DNA of 64,000 nt. Origin: Artocarpus heterophyllus (taxonomy: Eukaryota; Streptophyta; Magnoliopsida; Rosales; Moraceae). Both the position numbers and the translations under genes were made by a program. Below the pieces are notes generated by a model. The model saw nothing but the letters and a program-made list of their open reading frames with translations. It ran no database searches and had not been told where the DNA came from. Location: assembly GCA_025403435.1 (NCBI GenBank), contig CM046348.1, forward strand, positions 13,072,064-13,136,063, read 5' to 3'. Positions 25,201 through 36,520 of this stretch are shown piece after piece (the stretch's first letter is position 1; each line of letters opens with the position of its first letter).

Positions 25201-28200
25201 TAACACTAAACAAGTTACGCTAATGTGCAATATCATCCAAAGTTCTGTCTGCATAAAATGAAAAAATGAACCATGACAATACCAAAGAATGCTATATTTT
25301 TCGCCTCTCATTTTGGTCTTAAGATTTTCACTCATTTTGTAAATGTCATAGACTAAGGCACAACTTGGATGTACCTTATCTTTTGGAGTGCAGAAAATAC
25401 GTCTTTTATCAAAAGTGGCAAAGGAGGAGCAAGTAACATCTGTGTTTGTCGGCATGCTTGAGCAACATCACCTTTAAGCATGATAAACAATTTGATAGGC
25501 AATCGAAAAATGTTGTCTTGTAAATGCATAAAGTTATAACTATGACAAGTTCCTACCCAAATCCCCCAAGTCATTGTACATCTCCCTTATTTTTGATCGG
25601 CTTATTCCACATGCCTCTTCCAGTGCTGATGCAACCAGACTACCACCAATGTTCAACTCCTGTGACATTATTGTAAACGAAAATGTTCCTCATCTTACAT
25701 TATTGGATGCGCATTCCACGAAACATACGCTTGATGCAACCTCTCACCCAACATCGGCCAGAGAAAAAAATAAAGAAAAAGAATGTGCTTTATTTGTGTT
25801 GCAGTTTCCACTAGAACTGGCAAACCAAAAGGCATGTGCAACAGAGAGGAGAAAACAAAAACGATAGGGGCACAGAATTCATAGAATTTTGTGAGACAGT
25901 GTCAGACAAGATTACATTATCCACAAGTTTAGATCCAAATAATATTATGTAAAACAATTAGGAGAGAAATTTGACAAACCACATTTTCATGGTCAGCAGC
26001 GATCTTATTTGTGCACAAATAAACCGCAGGCAGAACATCCTCAGGAGACAAGGCCAGCAAACTACCAAAAAAAGGGGCAAGCCCAGTATAATTTAGCCAT
26101 CGTAAAGAAAAAGCATGAACACTTTTTCACTAAGAAGAACTGAAGAAGATAAAGAAACAAAAAATATATATATATGTATATATAAACACACACACACATG
26201 GAAGGAGAAACAAAATACACAATAAAGAGGGAGAAACCTTCTGAACATGTTGCATAGCATAGAAGTAGCTTTTATCTTTCCTTTTTCTCCCTCAAGTAAG
26301 TCAAAAGTTCGTGCAATATGTATATATGGAGCCGGCTGTCCATCCCTCCAGCAAGCTGCAAATGAATCTTCATATCACCAAGAATTCTGTTGAAAAAGAA
26401 TTTGATAACAGCTATGCACAATAGAAATCTCTAAGCTGCAAAAATGTTCCACAGAATAGATGCTAACCATGCTCCACAGGATTATATTTTTCTGGAGACA
26501 GTGATACAGAAGTTGCATCCACTTCCTCTGCTAAAAACCGCCGCAGGGAAAGTTCTGCTGCATGCCCCACTTTTTCTGAGCCTAATTCCTTCTTGCCAGA
26601 AGTGCAGCTGTTGATACCACACTGGGACTGAACAGATATCCTACCAATTACCAACCCAACTTCACTTCCAGGGTTATTGTAATGAATATCAAGAGCCATA
26701 TTAATATCTCCCTTTGTCTTCTCCAAGATGGTAGCAGCATAACTTTCCAAAGATTCATTGCCATTTATTATCTGAATAAATTGGTTTATCTGATTCTTGA
26801 ATGGTAGTGCGTCATCACAGGGAATTTTTTCATCTTTAGGGCTTTTTTCATGCAAGTTTACATCAGCACTTCTAGAAGCATTAGGCAAAACTTTACCGAA
26901 GAACTTTGTTATTGTTGGTTGTTTTGACCCACTTGTTTCAGATTTAGATTTCATTTTTACTTTTTTGTTTTGCTTGTTCTCAATATTTTTCTTCCTTTTG
27001 CTTGGAGAAGTACCACCCGTAAAAAAATTCCCTATGCTGACACATTTGTTATCCTGACTTGAAGGAGTGTCAATCTTTCCAAAAGGACTCATCTTGACAG
27101 TGGTTAACTGCAAAAGTGGTGCAGAGTCGTTTTGCAAGGTGAACTGGGATACAGAATTAGAAGTTGAACAAGCAGAAACTTGTTCATGAAATTCTGTCTC
27201 ACGCTCATAGAAAGTAGAAACCATTTCAACAATGTCTCCACTTGAGCTTCCAATGAGATCCAACATCTGTTCTCGAGTAACCCATGAAGGCAAACATTCA
27301 CGAAGCTCATGAAGTGCTTTCTCTGCTTCGTCATCTATTGATATTCTTGAATTTTGTGAACCACGTTCTTTAAGATGCATTGATGATTCTGAAACAAAAC
27401 CACTATCAATCTTTTCTGTAACCTCTATATTAGAGGACTTCATCGTTATTCTTAATTTTTGTGAACCACATTCTTGAAGAGGCATTGATGATTCTGAAAC
27501 AACAACGCTATCTGTATTTTCTATAGCCTCCGTATTACGAGATTTTGTCTCTTTCTCCATATACAGCTCCTTGCTTGGGGCAGTTTTGGTGATCTTTTCA
27601 CCCTTTTCACCCATTGCACAATTCACTAGATGAAAACCCCTCAAGAATTCTTGCTTGTTGGCCATTTCATCGACTAATCCTGCAAAATGCTTTTTCATTT
27701 TATTAGCATGTTTGCTGTCAAGTTTTTCAACATCCAAGCCAACGGTAGGAACTACACGCTTGGGTTTCAGAAACTTGACATATTCCCTAAGCTCCTCATA
27801 GTTTGAATGCTCACTATACGGTACAAGATGAATTTCAAGTGAATCTTTCGACCTGACAGAAAATTTATTGCGCTTCACTTCATATGTCCACCCTGTCGGA
27901 ACAAACCCAATAGCCCTAGAGTACCCTCTCTCAACCATAATCTCATTCATCTTCCCAAAATTAGGCCTAAAATATGGCCATGTCTCACCCAAAACGTTCC
28001 ACCCAACAACATGTGCATCACTTGCGCATTCATCCTCAGTAAACAATCCATTTTTACCGCACCCCAAAACGCGTAAAATACCCATTTTTCTAGCATCCAC
28101 ATATATCTTTCGATTACATCTACGAGCAATCTCTAGCAAAATCTTCTCTTTCCCAATGACATAAGTAGCTACAAGAAATAACACATTGTTCGTCGAACCT

Positions 28201-28841
28201 CTACATTCACCTGAAACTCTTTCCACTACACTAACAATATAATTAATAGACTCTTCTTGGGACGGAAACACAAATTTCGGATTACAATAAGTAGTGTCAA
28301 GGAAAATCGCATCTGAACCGACAAATTCCCGCAAAAAGGTGTCGGATTTCATTGATTCACAAAACCGAAAATCTCCTGTATGAACATACCTCTCAAACTC
28401 ACCTTCCGAACCGGGAATTTTGAACAGGAATTGAACAGCGCCAGGACAATGATTCGCATCAACCAGCACAACCTCACAACCATCAATTACTACTCGTTCG
28501 CGAAGCGGCAAGGGAAAGACGAAAACAGAAGGAACCCTAAGTACTTCGATAAGGAGCCGAGAGGTGGTGTGAGAGCAGAAGACAATGCCTTTGGACCAAT
28601 TGAACGAGAGGCCAGAATAGTGATCGGAGTGGAAATGGGAAAGGAAATATGCGACGGAGAAGTCGCCAGCATAGCGGAAGGCGTCAACGAGGAAACGAGT
28701 TTTTGGGATGTGTTTGGATTGAGGGAAAGTGGAGGGAAAAGGGGAGAGGGAGAGCGGCGGCGGAGGCTGGTGGTGGAAGGAGGTTTGGGCGGCGAGGAAT
28801 AGGTGGGAAGAGTCGAGGGCTAGGGTTTCGGAGGACACCAT
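13208..28841 (-). CDS. LIG6: DNA ligase 6: SNM1-like nuclease fused to ATP-dependent ligase
   Basis: Nineteen exons keep one frame to give about 1426 aa: 28841-26468, 26355-26238, 26061-25980, 25659-25557, 25471-25375, 24526-24424, 23832-23716, 23577-23530, 22771-22674, 22578-22513, 17715-17556, 17369-17262, 16427-16378, 15489-15455, 15356-15295, 15210-15049, 14962-14874, 14453-14354, 13516-13208. Residues about 45-400 form a metallo-beta-lactamase/beta-CASP (SNM1/Pso2) domain: SHFHSDH (H69-H74), DANHCPG, HTGDFR, LDTTY. A linker follows with a PIP-box-like QPTITKFF (641-648). The ligase half has KYDGQR (catalytic K1069), [28 protein letters not shown] and FPRFIR, i.e. motifs I, III, IV, V and VI. 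This architecture is the plant-specific LIG6 of DNA repair and seed longevity. The reading frame looks intact despite a retrotransposon in the intron that splits the K1069 codon. Confidence 0.97.
18301..18305. repeat. Target-site duplication CAAAC (left)
   Basis: CAAAC directly before the left LTR is repeated exactly at 22490-22494, directly after the right LTR. Five bases is the usual duplication length for Ty1/copia integration, and it fixes the element's borders. Confidence 0.8.
18306..18572 (+). repeat. Left LTR of the intronic copia element (267 bp)
   Basis: It starts TGTTGAAAAT and ends AAAAATCATTA just before the primer-binding site. Positions 18362-18572 align without gaps over 211 bp to the right copy at 22279-22489, with clear divergence, so the insertion is old. 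The 3' end is TA instead of the usual CA. Confidence 0.85.
18663..22278 (+). pseudogene. Decayed copia gag-pol remnant
   Basis: Broken frames still show the polyprotein order. The gag (UBN2-type) region runs from about 18750 to 19460. A CCHC knuckle ([14 protein letters not shown]) lies near 19476-19520, and a protease remnant near 19730-19790 has a stop where the catalytic DSG should be. Integrase lies at about 20150-20900 ([22 protein letters not shown]) and RT from about 21600 to 22278 ([13 protein letters not shown] in place of YVDD). Several in-frame stops and shifts are present, and the RT active site is altered. RNase H is absent. It is not expected to make any enzyme. Confidence 0.9.
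22279..22489 (+). repeat. Right LTR, 5'-truncated (211 bp)
   Basis: Matches 18362-18572. It lacks the first 56 bp of the LTR and is fused to the RT remnant at the tetranucleotide AGCT, which is present on both sides of the junction. It is followed directly by the CAAAC duplication (22490-22494), only 19 bp from the splice donor of LIG6 exon 10. Confidence 0.85.
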
Positions 28842-28964
28842 CGGAGAAGCTTAAGAAAAGAGAAGAAGAAAGGGGAACATTGGTGAAGAAAGAAAGACAA
28901 ATAGGCGGTTTGTTCAGGTTTGGATTTGGGGGCCTTTATCGGGAGAAGAAGTGTGTATCTCCCT

Positions 28965-28973
28965 GGCGCCAAA
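28965..28973 (-). promoter_or_regulatory. E2F-type site upstream of LIG6
   Basis: On the coding strand of LIG6 the sequence reads TTTGGCGCC, matching the plant E2F consensus TTTSSCGC, about 125 bp before the start codon. E2F sites close to the start are typical of replication and repair genes. Confidence 0.6.
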
Positions 28974-29110
28974 TTCTCCGCAAGAAACGAGTTGAGGACA
29001 ATATTTTTTTTTTTTTAATCACTCGTTCGCCAAATAAAAGCCACCGTAGTCTATACCTATTTTTTATTTTTTTTAACTTGGACCGGCGACTTAAACTCTA
29101 TAATCTTATA

Positions 29111-29216
29111 GGGCCTGTTTGTTTCGTAGTTCGAATCACAGTTTGAATTATTTTGCTACAGTATTTTTTCTCATAAAAATTTAAATTTTCATTCAAATAC
29201 TCGAACTAAACGGCTC
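29111..29216. mobile_element. Short MITE, family A copy 1
   Basis: The left end GGGCCTGTTTGTTTCG..AGTTCGA pairs with the reverse complement of the right end (GAGCCGTTTAGTTCGA). TATA flanks both sides. The core TTTTGCTACAGTATTTTTTCTC is shared with copies at 35791 and 58566. It sits about 270 bp upstream of the LIG6 start. Confidence 0.6.
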
Positions 29217-30332
29217 TATAGTGTAATTGATGTGTATTTACTGTTAGATTATACATATATTAACTATTTTTTCTTTTTTCTTGAAAAAAAAAAGTTTATA
29301 ATTGAAATTTACTACTGGGTTATGTTTGCATAATTTGATGCCGTCGTTCTTCCCTAACTCTAGCAAGACCCCAGTAGATGGAGTTGATCTCTCTGTATGA
29401 TTGAAACTCCTGTTGGTGGAGACACATTCGTCAAAGATCTCAAGACATAGCTGGAGTTCATGCGGTAGAGAAGCTTTTGTCGATGGCCATGGAGGGAGCC
29501 ATGACGAGTTTCATTGGTGGTGACAGGGAAGATGACCGCCACTACAAACCCTACACAGCCACAACGATCGCGGCATTGTTGTTGTTGCTAGTGACACACC
29601 CTCCAGCCGACCCTATGACACGAGGGATGTCCTCCGTTGACACTCATGATGAAGCTAAGCTTGCGATCTAATTTTGTGCTTGAGATGCACAGGGAAGATT
29701 CGTTGGACCTATTCGACAACTTTTTATTTTTTGATTTTGTGAATTTTTTTTTGTGATTTCTTTTTTTTTGTTATTTTGATGAAGAGTTGTGACTTTTTGT
29801 ATTTTCTTCAAGTATTCCATTGGCTTTAGCCACTGAAAATTGTGGTTGTTGGGGCTCTATCATGGCGTGCCTTCACACGTGGAAAGTGCAGACTTCATGG
29901 ACTCCTTTGATTGGCTTGGGTGTCCTGCCCGTCAGATGTTGAGGTGGTACGTCAGGTGATGAAAGCTGGTGAGTCCGCAACAGTTGTTTCAGTGTTGGGA
30001 GTGGTAGAAACGTGCTTTTAGGCTCACTTGGTAATGCCTCCTACTAGGTTGCGGCTCTACCTGGGGGTTGCGGCTCTACCTGGGTAACCCAAAGGACAAT
30101 TGCATTCAAGAGGCGAGACCCATTGCGATCCCAAATTTGTTGAAGATGAGGATTTCACCGAAGAGGAACAAGAATGCAAATGGTGTAGGAGAGAAACATG
30201 GGTGGTTATAAACTATTTCCCAATGTCTATGGTGGTAAAGATATGTCCATTAGGCGAGATTAGATGTTTGAGTTAGTTAGTAAGACCCGGTGGCCCCTCA
30301 GGTGAAGTGGTTCCTAAAGAGAAAGTAGGTAT
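29217..30332. other. Intergenic DNA, no gene recognised
   Basis: Mixed-composition spacer with a few short open frames (for example 29477-29671) lacking recognisable domains. A short duplicated phrase, 'gttgcggctctacctggg', appears twice in a row near 30050-30085. Parts look like eroded coding or repeat DNA, but no family could be named. Confidence 0.5.
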
Positions 30333-30700
30333 TGTTGGAAAAGTAGTATGCAGTGGAATTCTAATTTTTTTTATATCATAGTATTTTTTAAAATACAAGT
30401 TTGACACACTTTATGCATACGTTAACTAGATCTTACTAATTTTGTTTGTCGAAAAAGCTCCGCAATTGATGAAGAGAAAAGACGTTGTAAAAGAACCTCA
30501 CTCAACTGGCCTTCTTTGCTATTCTATATTCACGATCGGTGTGTGTGGGGGCATACTCGTATAACTTTTCCACCAGATGACTCTCCTTCCAACCAATTGA
30601 GAAATACCTAAAGCTATACTTCGTGATTTGTGAACAACAGCTCTCTAGGAAGTTTCAAACAACGTGTGCCTACTCTCATTTCGATTGTAAAAACAAGAAT
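30333..30700 (-). repeat. Diverged relic of the 2-kb copia LTR
   Basis: Starting TGTTGGAAAAGTAGTATGCA, this stretch follows the first about 330 bp of the LTRs at 43411 and 51061. Shared landmarks are 'acaagtttgaca', 'agatcttactaa', 'ctggycttctttgctattct', 'gactctccttccaacca' and 'ttcgtgatttgtgaaca'. It is much more diverged than those two LTRs are from each other and the rest is missing, so it is an old fragment of the same or a related family. Confidence 0.75.
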
Positions 30701-30944
30701 AGCAAAGAAGACTAGTTGGTTTGGGCTTTTCCGGATGCTTTTTTCTAGTAGCAATTCTACCAAATAAAAACTAGATTAGTTCAAAAGGTAACAAATTAGA
30801 TCAGTTATTTAGTAGAAAAAAGGTTTTACAAAAATTTTAAAATTCCGTTGTGTACTTGTTATCCAATAAAAATTAGATTAGTCCAAAAGATAGCATATTG
30901 TATAAGTTTCTCAATTCTTTAAGCAAGTAGGCCCATATAATGCA

Positions 30945-32500
30945 GTTATTCTCATACACGCAAGTATACGTGGTCATATCAAGTAATACAAATGATTAGT
31001 TGAGTATTGTTCCCACAACGATTGCTTTTAAATAATATGTTATTAATTTTTATTACTTATTTATGTTATATATATTATTTTATTTTTAAAGAATTGAAAA
31101 GGGGGGTTTGAAATTAACTAAATTACTTAAAAGAACTGAAATAACAAAACTTAAATAATAAAAAGAAACAAATAAAATTAAAATGCAAAATAAATGATAA
31201 TTAAAATGTGAACTAAAATTAAAAAGTGAAAATAAATTAAAAGGAAAATTAAATTATAATAACAAAATTAAAATTCAAAACTCAAATCAAAAAACAATTG
31301 TGAATAGATAAAAACACAAGAATTTGTAAATAAAGATGATAAAACTGGTTAAAGGTTTATTCTTCACCGTTAGACAATTTTGCAATGACCATAGAATTAT
31401 TTCTACCTTTCCGTTGAAATTACTAACTGTAAATAGCAACAAGCTTTGCTATCTCAAACTTTTCTTACTTTGTTGTTTAGCAAAACAAGCTCTTCACTAG
31501 ATTTCTTTCCATTAAATAACCTAGAACAAGTTCTCTAGATTCAATCTAACAGAAGTATTAAGTTAAGAAAGACAGGTTGATCTAAGTAACAAACATACAA
31601 GCTCTGTTTATTCAAGTTAGGTTATGTTTTACATCATAATCAAACAAAAGCCTCCCACAATCGTGGATCATAATTTGCTACTAATAGTTAAAAATACAAG
31701 ACAATTATAGATCTAGATTTTTAATGTAGCGTTTGGCAATTTCTTAGTTTCATTTAGTTGCGCACCTAAATTAAACAAAAAATAACTATAAGCATTAATA
31801 AAAGTGAAATATAAACAATCTTAATTGAAATTTTGGAGAATAATTCATATGAACAGCTATATAATCATGTTCAATGCTTTGAGATCACCTTTGACCAAAA
31901 ATAAATTTAGATAGACATAGTTTGAAAATAATAACAAAAACATAAAAACTAACAACATTTGTAGTTCAAAAAAATAGTAGTATTTGAAGAATGGTCAAAG
32001 AATTTTCTTGTAGAAATCTCATTAGATCCCTTCTCCTTCTTCTATTTTTCTCTCAAAATTTTGAGTGTTTATTAACTTTTTAAATGAAGAATTGATAATT
32101 TGAACCGAAGGATTACTGCCTTTTTATAGGCAGACTCATGCAATTCTTCACAAAAGTTTACATTCAAAATAGGGCTAGAGAACCGCAACTTTGCATGGGC
32201 GGCAATATAATTGAGCCGCAACTTGATGAAGTAGGTAATTGATTTTGTTGCAAACTGAGAAACAGATGAAGAATGGGCTCACGCTTCAAGAAGTTAAAGC
32301 AACTTGATTGATTTAATTATGTTTTTATTTTTATTATTTTTTTCTTCTTCCTTCTTATTGGAACCAGTTCAAGTTGAATCAAAATTTTATTTTGATTCTT
32401 TGTTTTTTTCACTTGAATGCTTCTCAAAAGTGTGTAAATTATTCTTTATGATTAGGTGTATCACGGCTGATGGCAGGAGGAAAAACAACGCGATCTGGGC
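30945..32500. repeat. Dispersed repeat, copy 2 (LTR-like)
   Basis: Related to 1393-2815 (see there). It begins with 'cgcaagtatacgtggtcatatcaagtaatac', a phrase type common at one end of plant LTRs, and passes through the shared 'aacaagctctt' and 'aggttgatctaagtaacaaacatac' blocks. A GC-richer stretch at 32560-32780 may belong to it. Borders are not resolved. Confidence 0.4.
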
Positions 32501-32779
32501 GGTTGAACAGGTCGAATTGACTAGATCTTGTGGCTGAAAAAAGAGAGATGGGTGGAGCTAATCTAGGATCGTCTATTTCGGTCTTACCTTGAAAAGTACG
32601 CTAATCTAACAATTAGGGACACGGGCTCACGCGCCCATGGTGTGCATGCCCACACACAATTGGAGGGTGCTGAGTCGCCTACATGAAGTGGGTCATCCCC
32701 ATTGTGGCTTGGCTCAACGTGCTATCGGTTGGCTTTAGGCACGAGGAAGGTTTGGCTCGGCTCTGCTTCGTTGGCGACT

Positions 32780-33841
32780 CGACTCAACTTTGGGCGGCTC
32801 AAAAACAGTTACTCAATGCCTTCTATAATTAGTTCTTTCACCCCAAATTTGGTTTCTTTATCATTTTTTTTCATTTCCGCCCTTTGATTTAAATATTCAC
32901 ACAAATTAGCCTAGCAAAATTTATTCTTTTATAAAATAAAAATTACTATAAATAAGTAAATATTATTAAACACAAAACTAATCTAAAACTAAAAATCAAA
33001 ATCAAAATCAATAAAACTTAATTAACTTACTATTTTAAAATATATTTTACATAAATAAAATAATTAATACTTAAAAATATTTCTAAAAATTATAATTAAA
33101 CAATAAAAACATAAAATTAAATGTCTTCTGCAAAAATCACACTAAAAAGCTGGAAACAAGCAACATTGCTTAATCAGAGACTTCAATAACAAATAAATAA
33201 TTAAATTATTTCAAACTCATGAACACCTACATTTTTAAGTGTTTTCACCATATGGTCCCCCTAACTCTCTGGTTTAGGTAGGCAGCCCATTTTTCAAGTT
33301 TAATCAACTACATACCTTTTTTTAGTAATAATTTCTTGTAGAGATTTTAGTAATCATGTTATATAACATATTTTTTAAACTTTTTTTAGTAAATAATATA
33401 TTTTAAAATAATTGAAGATAAATAATATATTTACTATAGGTGCAATAATTTATCTATCAATATACATTGCGTAACTAAATTATTTATCGATATACACCAT
33501 TTGTCTTTTTTATACCTATTATTGAGTAAATTAGATGGTAGATCATTTTTTTTTACTGCTATTATTGTGTTTTACCACTCTCTCTCTCTCTTTTTCTCCC
33601 AGCTTTGATCCATACATTTCTTCCGGCTAAAAAGAACACCTTTAGATAACACATATTGGCCTAACATTAACCAAAAATACTTAAAAATAATAATATTTTT
33701 ATATTTATTGAAAATAATATGTTTTAAAATTTTAATTAAAAAAGTAAAATTAAAAATAATACCACAGAAACGAGGTTTCTCAAATTGACCCTTAATTATT
33801 ATCATCATCATCATCTATTCGTTTACCTTGAACGCAGTGAT
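32780..33841. other. AT-rich intergenic DNA
   Basis: Very AT-rich, with many ATAAA/TTTAA runs and a short (TC)n tract near 33577-33600. No gene is supported. Confidence 0.5.
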
Positions 33842-34260
33842 GTACTTGAGTTGTGCTGTGCACACGTCTATCAGCTACAATTAGATACCAGATGAGAAAG
33901 CTAAAAAGCGACAGTACAGCTAGCTCCCAAAAAAAAAAAAAATCTTACACATAGATAATATGTATATGATTCTAAAAAAAAAGAAAAAAGATCATATTTA
34001 TTATTATTATTATTAACGTTTTTTGTATTTGTATTCTTAGGGCGTAGTTACGTACTTGAGTTGTGCTGAGTACCTGTCTATGAGCCACAATTAGAGATCA
34101 AATGAAAAAAGCTAAAAAGCGATAATAGAGCTAGCTCGGAGAGATATTCCCCGAAAAAAAAAAAAAAGAAGAAAAAGAACCTTATACATAGATCAAATGA
34201 ATATGATTCTCAAAAAAAAAAAAAAAAAAGATCATATGAATATGTCTCAATATTAAAATC
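33842..34260. repeat. Imperfect tandem duplication, period about 210 bp
   Basis: Two copies begin GTACTTGAGTTGTGCTG at 33842 and 34052. Both contain 'gctaaaaagcga' and 'gagctagctc'-like phrases followed by long A runs and 'gatcatat'. The copies differ by substitutions and A-run length. The duplication lies about 280 bp beyond the 3' end of the DUF4228 gene. Confidence 0.7.
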
Positions 34261-34535
34261 CAGTACTTTTTTTTTTTTTATAGAACTTCACCTTTGATTA
34301 ACAAAAATCAAATTAATTGTATATGTTCCAGGTATACATAACAATTATACCATATTCAAGTCTTTCACAGCTAACAATTCCAAATCCCGCACCAAAAATT
34401 CCCAATTAACATCACTACTATATCTACACTAAATTAATCTTTTGCTAAACCAAAAGAGAGAGAGAGAACCAGAGACTTCACAATTTAACTCTCCTTATCA
34501 TCATCTTAAGGAAACGCCTGTTCTTCAAATTATTA

Positions 34536-35078
34536 TTATTCTACTATAGTCTCCAATAATGGCTTCTTAGACCTGCTCATTGACAATCTATGCATGAACT
34601 CCGGCGCCGAGAAGTCCTCGATGTCATCCAAATTCAGCTTCGGCGCAGTCGACACCGTCGCCGTCACTGCAGCCAAATGAACAATATCTTTTCCCAAATT
34701 CTCAGCCGCCTCGGCCTCGCTGGCCTCCGCTGGCAAAACCCTCTTCTTCCCGCCCGAAACGGCCTTGTTCGCAACGAGGAACATGGCGGCCATGTCGGCG
34801 GCGGTGACGGCGGAATTCACTCTCTGCATGGGAAACATGACGTAGACATTGGCCATCTCTAGGTCTTCGTCGGCGCTCAGGGCAGAAAATCTTCTTCCGA
34901 TGTGGAGAGAGCGAGAGTTGACGAGGAAGAAGTTTGGTATCTCGAGCATTAGCTCGGCGGCTTTTACCGGCTCGTCGAACTTCCGGACTTCGCCGCCAGG
35001 GAAGATCACTTTGGCTGCTCGGCAGGCCGGTTGTTTGCCTCCTAGGGTTGTAAGAGTGCACGAGACATAATTTCCCAT
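34536..35078 (-). CDS. DUF4228/PADRE-domain protein, likely N-myristoylated
   Basis: Single-exon gene of 180 aa. The start was set at MGNYVSC (35078), five codons inside the longer open frame (35093), because plant DUF4228 proteins begin MGN-x(2,4)-C. Gly2 fits N-myristoylation and Cys7 could be palmitoylated, which would anchor the protein at the plasma membrane. The body carries the family landmarks AAKVIFPGGEVRKFDEPVKAAELMLEIPNFFLVNS and RFSALSADEDLEMANVYVMFPM, followed by an Ala-rich stretch and a Ser/Arg/Lys-rich tail (MHRLSMSRSKKPLLETIVE). PADRE proteins are small plant-specific proteins induced by stress and pathogens, with unknown biochemistry. It is more GC-rich than its surroundings, as expected for a coding exon. 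The antisense open frames here are shadows. Confidence 0.92.
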   Translation of the reverse strand: MGNYVSCTLTTLGGKQPACRAAKVIFPGGEVRKFDEPVKAAELMLEIPNFFLVNSRSLHIGRRFSALSADEDLEMANVYVMFPMQRVNSAVTAADMAAMFLVANKAVSGGKKRVLPAEASEAEAAENLGKDIVHLAAVTATVSTAPKLNLDDIEDFSAPEFMHRLSMSRSKKPLLETIVE

Positions 35079-35093
35079 AATATTGATGCACAA

Positions 35094-35790
35094 AAAATGG
35101 TACTAAGTTTTTGAGGGTGAATTTGAAAGAAAAGATGAAGGGGTTATAAAAGAAAGGGGAATGATATTGAGGGTATATAGGACTAAGTCTAATTTTTGGG
35201 TTGTGATGGAGATAGATACGTAGATATTGTTAGTTGTGTAACACTATGTGTATGGTTAAGGTTTGAGGTTGGAAGATTTATACGAGTTCTAACAGGAAAT
35301 GTGAATGGGTCTTGGAGAGAATTTCTTTTAATAATTAAATAAAATGAGAGATTCTAATTGGGAGCCAGTTGTCTGTCGTTTGACATTGTGTGGTTGCTTT
35401 CCGCGTTGGGCTTGTTTAATTTATTTTTATTTTATTTTATTCTTTTATTATATGTATCTTTCTGTGTTGAGCTTAAAAGTTGGAACATAAATAAGTGGGA
35501 AGATGTATAGAAGGTGGGAGTCTAGTTGTGTTAGTTTATGGTTATTATTCTTGTTAGATTTATAGCGACGACCTAATTATGTTTATTTAATTAAAATATG
35601 ACTTTAATTTATAAAAATTCTACAAATTTCTCATAATAATATCATTAAAATTATTTATATGTAATTATATAGTATAATATGTAATATCTTAAGCTAATTA
35701 CTATATCATTAAGAGAATTTTTTAAATTATTTTAAATATTATGTATATTTTAATTTTATAATAATAATTTAGACAAATATTGTAATTTTT
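35094..35790. other. Promoter side of the DUF4228 gene
   Basis: AT-rich upstream region. No strong TATA box on the gene's strand was found; TATAAAA near 35143 is on the opposite strand. Nothing else was recognised. Confidence 0.4.
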
Positions 35791-35913
35791 TTAGGCCCGT
35801 TTGTTTTGATATTTTAAATCATAGTTCGAATCATTTTGCTACAGTATTTTCTCTCACAAAATTTAAATCTTTATTTAAATACTCTATTTAAATATTTGAA
35901 CTAAATAGGCCTA
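35791..35913. mobile_element. Short MITE, family A copy 2
   Basis: The ends TTAGGCCCGTTTGTTTTGAT and TTAGGCCTATTTAGTTCAAA (reverse complement of right) are inverted repeats. The core TTTTGCTACAGTATTTTCTCTC matches the copies at 29111 and 58566. Confidence 0.6.
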
Positions 35914-36520
35914 ATCATACGAGCTAAATACGTGTGGGCCCACTTACTAACGTCCCTCTCTTCTCTCTCTCTCTCTCTAGGGTTTACTTCACGAGTTTTG
36001 AAGAACAGGCTTGGGCCTGAAAATAGGGAAGCAAGTAAAGGTTTGCGTGACAATTTTTGGGTTTTTATTATATATATATTTCCTTTTTTTTTCTTGTGAC
36101 TTAAGGCGGTGGCGGTGTCGGTTAGTCATATGCTTAAATATGAAAGTGCAACTCATCATAACAATTATCCATTTGTCCTGGATGTGCGTCACGGGACCGT
36201 AGGTGTCATGCTTCCCAGAAACCTTCCTCCCACATTCACTTTCTCACTCAAAACTCAGTCTTTCAATTATTATTACTTTTTTAGTTAAATGTTCGAATAA
36301 AATTTCATTCAACACTAATTTAATATTTTTAAGCAAAAAATTTAGATCAAACAAATAAATTAGTGAAGAACGTTAAGCAAAACTTCGAAGAAAACTTTTA
36401 GTACAAAATAATTAAAGATCGGATTAAGGTTTAATTTATCCTAAGGCTTTGTATTAAAAATTGTATATCATATTTTTTTCTAAATTAAAAGGGATTTTAG
36501 AGTCCGTTGAGAATGGGGGG

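Noticed and set aside
28380..29146. Two long + strand frames (140 and 165 aa) over the LIG6 first exon
   Set aside because: Antisense to the SNM1 domain of LIG6 and extending into its promoter. The proteins are low complexity with no recognisable motif.
34590..35070. Antisense and shifted frames over the DUF4228 gene
   Set aside because: Shadow frames in a GC-richer coding exon; only the minus frame shows a conserved protein family.
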